Shown here: positions 4,490-7,543 of the stretch, piece by piece
Numbering within the stretch: position 1 is the stretch's first letter
Layout of the letters: each line of letters begins with the position of its first letter
Assembly (NCBI GenBank): GCA_022360595.1
Contig: JAKSCN010000069.1
Coordinates: 1 to 7,543, forward strand
Origin: Chromatiales bacterium
GTDB lineage: Bacteria; Pseudomonadota; Gammaproteobacteria; Chromatiales; Chromatiaceae
Direction: 5' to 3'
DNA: 7,543 nucleotides
Position numbers and translations under genes: made by a program
The notes under the pieces: generated by a model
What the model was told of the DNA's origin: nothing
Seen by the model: only the letters and a program-made list of their open reading frames with translations
Database searches by the model: none

Positions 4490-6211
4490 TTATACGTGAC
4501 TGAGCTGCTCTTTCAGGTGGGTAATGATCTGTTCGATATCGATCATGGTGTTGTCCGCATCGGAGCGGGCGCGGTACTCTACCTTACCCTCGTCCAGACC
4601 ACGTTCACCCACGACCACTCGATGGGGAATGCCGATCAGCTCCATGTCGGCAAAGATAAAGCCCGGGCGAGCGTCGCGGTCATCCAGCAGAACATCGATA
4701 CCGGCTGCGAGCATCTCGTCGTAGAGCTTTTCGACTGCCTCTTTGACCCGGTAGGATTTGTTCATTTTCATTGGTACCAGCGCAACCTGGAAAGGTGCAA
4801 TGGCGGCTGGCCACTCAATGCCTTTGTCGTCGTGATTCTGTTCGATAGCTGCAGCGACTACGCGTGATACGCCAATGCCGTAGCAACCCATGGTCATGAT
4901 CTGGCTGCGGCCGTTCTCGTCCAGTACGGTGGCGTTCATCGCCTCACTGTATTTCTGGCCGAGCTGGAAGATGTGGCCCACTTCGATACCACGGGCAATG
5001 GTCAAAGTGCCTTTGCCATCAGGGCTGGGGTCGCCCTCCTGCACGCTGCGCAGATCGGCGACTGGTGGGGTGGGTAGATCCCGTTCCCAGTTGATGCCGA
5101 AGTAGTGCTTACCGTCGATGTTGGCGCCTGCGCTGAAATCGGCTGTGACGGCAACAGTGTGATCGATGATACAGGGAATAGGCAGATTGACGGGGCCGAG
5201 AGAGCCGGGGCCGGCGTCAATGACTGAGCGGATCTCTTCATCAGTGGCGAAGCGCAGCGGTACTGCAACCTCGGACAGTTTTTCGGCCTTGATCTCGTTG
5301 AGTTCATGATCACCACGGACGATCAGTGCAATGAACTGATGATCACTCTCTTCAGCTGCGGCAACAATCAGGGTTTTGACGGTACGCTCGATGGGCTGAT
5401 CGAACTGTTCGACCAGCTCTTGGATGGTTTTGGCATCCGGGGTGTCGACCAAGCGTATCTCTTCATCGGCTTGCGGGCAATTATCAGCCAGTGGCAAGGC
5501 TTCAGCCAGCTCCACATTGGCAGCGTAGTCGCTGATGGTAGAGAAGGCGATGGCATCTTCACCTGAGTCGGCCAGGACGTGAAATTCATGCGAGGCATTA
5601 CCGCCGATACTGCCGGTATCCGCCTGAACGGCGCGAAATTCCAGACCACAGCGCTCGAAAATGCGCGTATAGGCGCTGTACATGGTGTCGTATGTGGTCT
5701 GCAGCGATTCCTGGTCGGTGTGGAAAGAGTAGGCGTCTTTCATGAGGAATTCGCGGGCGCGCATGATACCAAAGCGTGGGCGAATTTCGTCGCGGAATTT
5801 GGTCTGGATCTGGTAGTAGTTGATTGGCAACTGTTTGTAGCTTTGCAGCTCATTGCGCACCAGGTCGGTGATGATCTCTTCGTGGGTGGGGCCGAAGCAG
5901 AAGTCTCGGTTATGACGATCATTAATGCGTAGCAGTTCCGGGCCATACTGTTCCCAGCGGCCGGACTCTTGCCATAACTCCGCGGGTTGCACCGCAGGCA
6001 TCAGTAGTTCCAGCGCGCCAGCGTTGTTCATCTCATCGCGCACAATGTTCTCTACTTTTCGCAGTACACGCAGGCCCAGGGGCAGCCAAGTGTAGAGGCC
6101 AGAGGCCAGTTTACGGATCAGGCCGGCCCTCAGCATCAGCTTGTGACTGGAGATTTCGGCGTCTGCAGGGGTCTCCTTCAGGGTATTTAAAGGGAACTGT
6201 GATGTGCGCAT
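4490..6211 (-). CDS. proS: Prolyl-tRNA synthetase, bacterial type with editing domain
   Basis: A 573-residue class II aminoacyl-tRNA synthetase that charges tRNA-Pro in the cytosol; E. coli ProS is 572. The ATG at 6211 gives MRTSQFPLNTLKETPADAE, matching the family N-terminus. An in-frame TTG at 6235 would add eight unsupported residues. In order it shows motif 1 (around residues 50-75), motif 2 (FRDEIRPRFGIMRAREF, 139-155), the YbaK-like insertion that clears mischarged Ala-tRNA-Pro (~220-400), motif 3 (GCYGIGVSRVVAAAIEQ, 442-458), and the anticodon-binding domain from about 470. Lys279 and His369, studied in the E. coli editing domain, are both kept. Nothing is truncated. fabA lies downstream, and lapG is divergent on the other side. 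The Shine-Dalgarno is weak (GGA seven bases before the ATG). Confidence 0.98.
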   Translation of the reverse strand: MRTSQFPLNTLKETPADAEISSHKLMLRAGLIRKLASGLYTWLPLGLRVLRKVENIVRDEMNNAGALELLMPAVQPAELWQESGRWEQYGPELLRINDRHNRDFCFGPTHEEIITDLVRNELQSYKQLPINYYQIQTKFRDEIRPRFGIMRAREFLMKDAYSFHTDQESLQTTYDTMYSAYTRIFERCGLEFRAVQADTGSIGGNASHEFHVLADSGEDAIAFSTISDYAANVELAEALPLADNCPQADEEIRLVDTPDAKTIQELVEQFDQPIERTVKTLIVAAAEESDHQFIALIVRGDHELNEIKAEKLSEVAVPLRFATDEEIRSVIDAGPGSLGPVNLPIPCIIDHTVAVTADFSAGANIDGKHYFGINWERDLPTPPVADLRSVQEGDPSPDGKGTLTIARGIEVGHIFQLGQKYSEAMNATVLDENGRSQIMTMGCYGIGVSRVVAAAIEQNHDDKGIEWPAAIAPFQVALVPMKMNKSYRVKEAVEKLYDEMLAAGIDVLLDDRDARPGFIFADMELIGIPHRVVVGERGLDEGKVEYRARSDADNTMIDIEQIITHLKEQLSHV

Positions 6212-6243
6212 GGTCAATCCATAGGTCAATGTCAAAGCCCAAT

Positions 6244-6272
6244 ATTCTATCGGTATGACCCGGCGGCCACAA
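6244..6272 (-). promoter_or_regulatory. Putative sigma-70 promoter of proS
   Basis: The complement carries TTGTGG (6267-6272), a 17-nt spacer and TAGAAT (6244-6249). The -10 matches the consensus at 5 of 6 positions and the -35 at 3 of 6. The transcript would start about 25 nt before the proS ATG. Confidence 0.45.
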
Positions 6273-6335
6273 TTCTTGGTTTCTGTTGGCTGTTCGGGGA
6301 GTGGTTTGGTTTAAGTTTTGTAAAGGCTATGACGC

Positions 6336-6341
6336 TATAAC
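6336..6341 (+). promoter_or_regulatory. Possible -10 element for the lapG-lapD transcript
   Basis: TATAAC matches the -10 consensus at 5 of 6 positions and lies 47 nt before the preferred lapG start, in the space divergent from proS. No clear -35 is found at 16-18 nt. Confidence 0.28.
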
Positions 6342-6387
6342 TCGAAGGGGATTTCCTCACTTCAGTTGCCTATTGAACGGATGTTTT

Positions 6388-7074
6388 GTGACGAAAATCT
6401 GTAGAGGGCGAAGGCTGAATAGTAAACGGCTGCGCCCTCTGTTGCTGATCCCAATCCTGTGGCTGGGTTTGGCTTTTGCTTTTGCCGACAGCATCGGTTT
6501 GACCGATGAGGTTATTGCTTGGGTGAAAGAGAAGTACGGTGATGACGCCGGTCTGCGGGTGGAAGCCTGGCGGGCCTTGATGCGGGATCATCAAAATAGG
6601 AGTGAGGGAGAGAAACTCAAACTCGTCAATGATTTCTTTAATGATATCCCTTATTACTCCGATCAACGTCTCTGGGGACAGGAGGATTACTGGGCGACTC
6701 CCATCGAAGCGCTGACCCGACAGGGTGCTGACTGCGAAGATTACTCGATCGCCAAATACTTCACCCTTCGGGAGATGGGGGTGGCTGATGAGAAGCTGCG
6801 TATCATGTATGTGAAAGCGCTCAATTTGAATCAGGCACATATGGTGCTGACCTATTATCCGACTCCTACCTCTATTCCCAAAGTATTGGATAACCTGAAT
6901 GGGCGTATTCTCTCCGCCAGCAGACGCTCGGATCTGGCGCCGGTCTACAGTTTCAACGCGGATGGACTCTGGTTGGCGAAAAACCAGGGTAAGGGGAAGA
7001 AGGTGGGATCATCGGGGCGTTTAAGTCTTTGGCAGGATTTACAAAAAAGGATGAAAGAGGAGACTGGGCGATGA
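6388..7074 (+). CDS. lapG: LapG-type periplasmic cysteine protease (bacterial transglutaminase-like cysteine peptidase)
   Basis: With a GTG start at 6388 the protein has 228 residues. A positively charged N-terminus leads to a hydrophobic segment (PLLLIPILWLGLAFAFA, 17-33) and a likely signal peptidase cut after AFA. The mature domain holds a Cys-His-Asp triad typical of LapG: Cys116 in GADCEDYS, His151 in QAHMVL and Asp168 in PKVLDNLNGR. Family knowledge: LapG clips the N-terminal retention module of large RTX adhesins (LapA, BapA) at a double-alanine site, releasing biofilm cells, and is held inactive by c-di-GMP-bound LapD. lapD follows directly, which fixes the identity. The start is uncertain: the frame is open back to a TTG at 6286, and a TTG at 6373 is also possible. 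The GTG is preferred because it leaves a normal signal peptide length. Its stop overlaps the next small ORF as ATGA. Confidence 0.9.
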   Translation: MTKICRGRRLNSKRLRPLLLIPILWLGLAFAFADSIGLTDEVIAWVKEKYGDDAGLRVEAWRALMRDHQNRSEGEKLKLVNDFFNDIPYYSDQRLWGQEDYWATPIEALTRQGADCEDYSIAKYFTLREMGVADEKLRIMYVKALNLNQAHMVLTYYPTPTSIPKVLDNLNGRILSASRRSDLAPVYSFNADGLWLAKNQGKGKKVGSSGRLSLWQDLQKRMKEETGR

Positions 7075-7175
7075 ATATCCTGCCGGTTTTTGGGAAGATA
7101 ACTCATGCTGTTGGCGACACTGGGGATTTTGCTGTCGTTGGTTATAGTAAGAAAAATAGGGTAGCTGGCTTATGA
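7071..7175 (+). CDS. 34-residue mini-ORF between lapG and lapD, overlapping both by four bases
   Basis: It starts at ATG 7071, inside an ATGA shared with the lapG stop. It ends at TGA 7173-7175, inside an ATGA shared with the lapD start at 7172. GAGGAG (7057-7062) gives a strong Shine-Dalgarno 8 nt upstream. The peptide starts MNILPVFGK and ends KKNRVAGL; it has no signal or membrane segment and no recognised family. The arrangement would couple translation from lapG through to lapD. A competing reading frame in the same stretch (7105-7164) encodes a membrane-like peptide, so only one of the two, or neither, may be real. Confidence 0.4.
   Translation: MNILPVFGKITHAVGDTGDFAVVGYSKKNRVAGL
7105..7164 (+). 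CDS. 19-residue transmembrane-like mini-ORF, alternative to the 34-residue ORF
   Basis: ATG 7105 follows GGGAAG by 7 nt and encodes MLLATLGILLSLVIVRKIG before a TAG at 7162-7164. It is a single hydrophobic helix with a basic end, the look of a small inner-membrane peptide. The stop falls 7 nt before lapD. It is in the lapG frame but separated from it by two stop codons. It may be a true small membrane protein or chance. Confidence 0.35.
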   Translation: MLLATLGILLSLVIVRKIG

Positions 7176-7543
7176 CACTTTCAAGACAACTGCTGATTCT
7201 GATCATTGTGCTGCTGACGCTGGTGTTTGCCGGTACCTTTTATATAAGTATGCAGAATTCGCGCAACTATCTGGAGGAGCAGCTCGAGTCGCATGCACAG
7301 GATGCGGCAACCTCGCTGGGGCTGTCGATCTCCCCTTACCTGGGGGAGCAACAGGATATTGCCACCATTACATCGATGACCGACGCCATCTTTGATCGTG
7401 GCTTCTACCGAACGATCAGAGTTCAGGACATGGTGGGCAAGCCGTTGGTGGATCGTATTCAGCCGGTGCAGCTTGAAGGCGTGCCGATGTGGTTTATTGA
7501 GCGGTTCCCGCTGGAGACTCCCATCGGTGAATCAACGGTTATG
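7172..7543 (+). CDS. lapD: LapD-type c-di-GMP receptor, N-terminal part (cut by the window end)
   Basis: The first 124 codons are present. A short cytoplasmic start (MTLSRQ) is followed by a transmembrane helix (residues ~7-26), then a periplasmic LapD/MoxY-type domain. SHAQDAATSLGLSISPYL, IFDRGFYRTIRV and VPMWFIERFPLE follow the Pseudomonas LapD pattern. Family knowledge: full-length LapD has a second membrane helix, a HAMP domain and degenerate GGDEF and EAL domains. When c-di-GMP binds the EAL domain, the periplasmic domain captures LapG through a conserved Trp in a GW motif, which would lie just beyond the window. The ATG at 7172 is supported by AGGG 10 nt upstream and by the family N-terminus. 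The lapG neighbour makes the call firm; the C-terminal domains cannot be checked here. Confidence 0.9.
   Translation, partial: MTLSRQLLILIIVLLTLVFAGTFYISMQNSRNYLEEQLESHAQDAATSLGLSISPYLGEQQDIATITSMTDAIFDRGFYRTIRVQDMVGKPLVDRIQPVQLEGVPMWFIERFPLETPIGESTVM

Noticed and set aside
4487..5932. Plus-strand and off-frame open frames across proS (for example 4487-4867, 5306-5566, 5579-5932, and minus 5002-5316)
   Set aside because: They are shadows of proS, which is full length and matches its family throughout; none has a recognisable motif.
6286..6387. N-terminal extension of LapG from the TTG at 6286
   Set aside because: It would place ~34 extra residues, partly Cys/Phe-rich, before a normal signal peptide and has no Shine-Dalgarno. 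The true start could still be the TTG at 6373.
6384..6399. A second CRP-like site at the lapG start (TGTGACGAAAATCTGT)
   Set aside because: Only the TGTGA half matches; the other half agrees at two of five positions.
1..7543. tRNA, rRNA, CRISPR arrays, insertion sequences, prophage or attachment sites
   Set aside because: No cloverleaf, regular repeat-spacer pattern, transposase or integrase sequence is visible on either strand.

Overview
The window looks like ordinary chromosome from a free-living or symbiotic gammaproteobacterium. FabA carries its catalytic His and Asp at the same residue numbers as the E. coli enzyme. ProS aligns almost residue for residue with the E. coli-type bacterial ProRS, and CpdA and SfsA have the gammaproteobacterial form. 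The right end holds the Pseudomonas-type LapG/LapD biofilm switch. No phage, transposon, CRISPR or RNA gene is visible. A secreted Tyr/Gly/Pro-rich protein would suit a sulfur-oxidising relative (purple sulfur bacteria or Sedimenticola-like lineages), but that is inference only.

Layout: (1) 1-757, plus strand: the 3' end of a periplasmic adaptor (membrane fusion) gene, then acyP (acylphosphatase) 14 nt later, closed by a hairpin terminator. (2) 812-1915, minus strand: an exported low-complexity Tyr/Pro/Gln/Gly-rich protein with no assignable function. (3) 2108-2824, plus strand: sfsA, flanked on both sides by near-identical 24-nt palindromes (2037-2060 and 2821-2844). The second palindrome contains the stop codons of both sfsA and the convergent cpdA. 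(4) 2841-3692, minus strand: cpdA (cAMP phosphodiesterase). Its upstream region holds a candidate cAMP-CRP/Vfr site and a 16-nt inverted repeat. (5) 3909-6211, minus strand: proS then fabA, with a hairpin between them and two terminators after fabA. (6) 6388-7543, plus strand: lapG, a doubly overlapping mini-ORF, and the 5' part of lapD.

How the parts work together: LapD (inner-membrane c-di-GMP receptor) sequesters LapG (periplasmic cysteine protease), which otherwise cleaves a large surface adhesin. The adhesin and its type I exporter are not in the window. CpdA lowers cAMP, and a CRP-like site upstream suggests feedback. FabA and ProS are housekeeping enzymes. There is no gene-free stretch over 300 bases. 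The most unusual items are the paired palindromes around sfsA, the tiny ORF(s) fitted exactly between lapG and lapD, and the secreted low-complexity protein.
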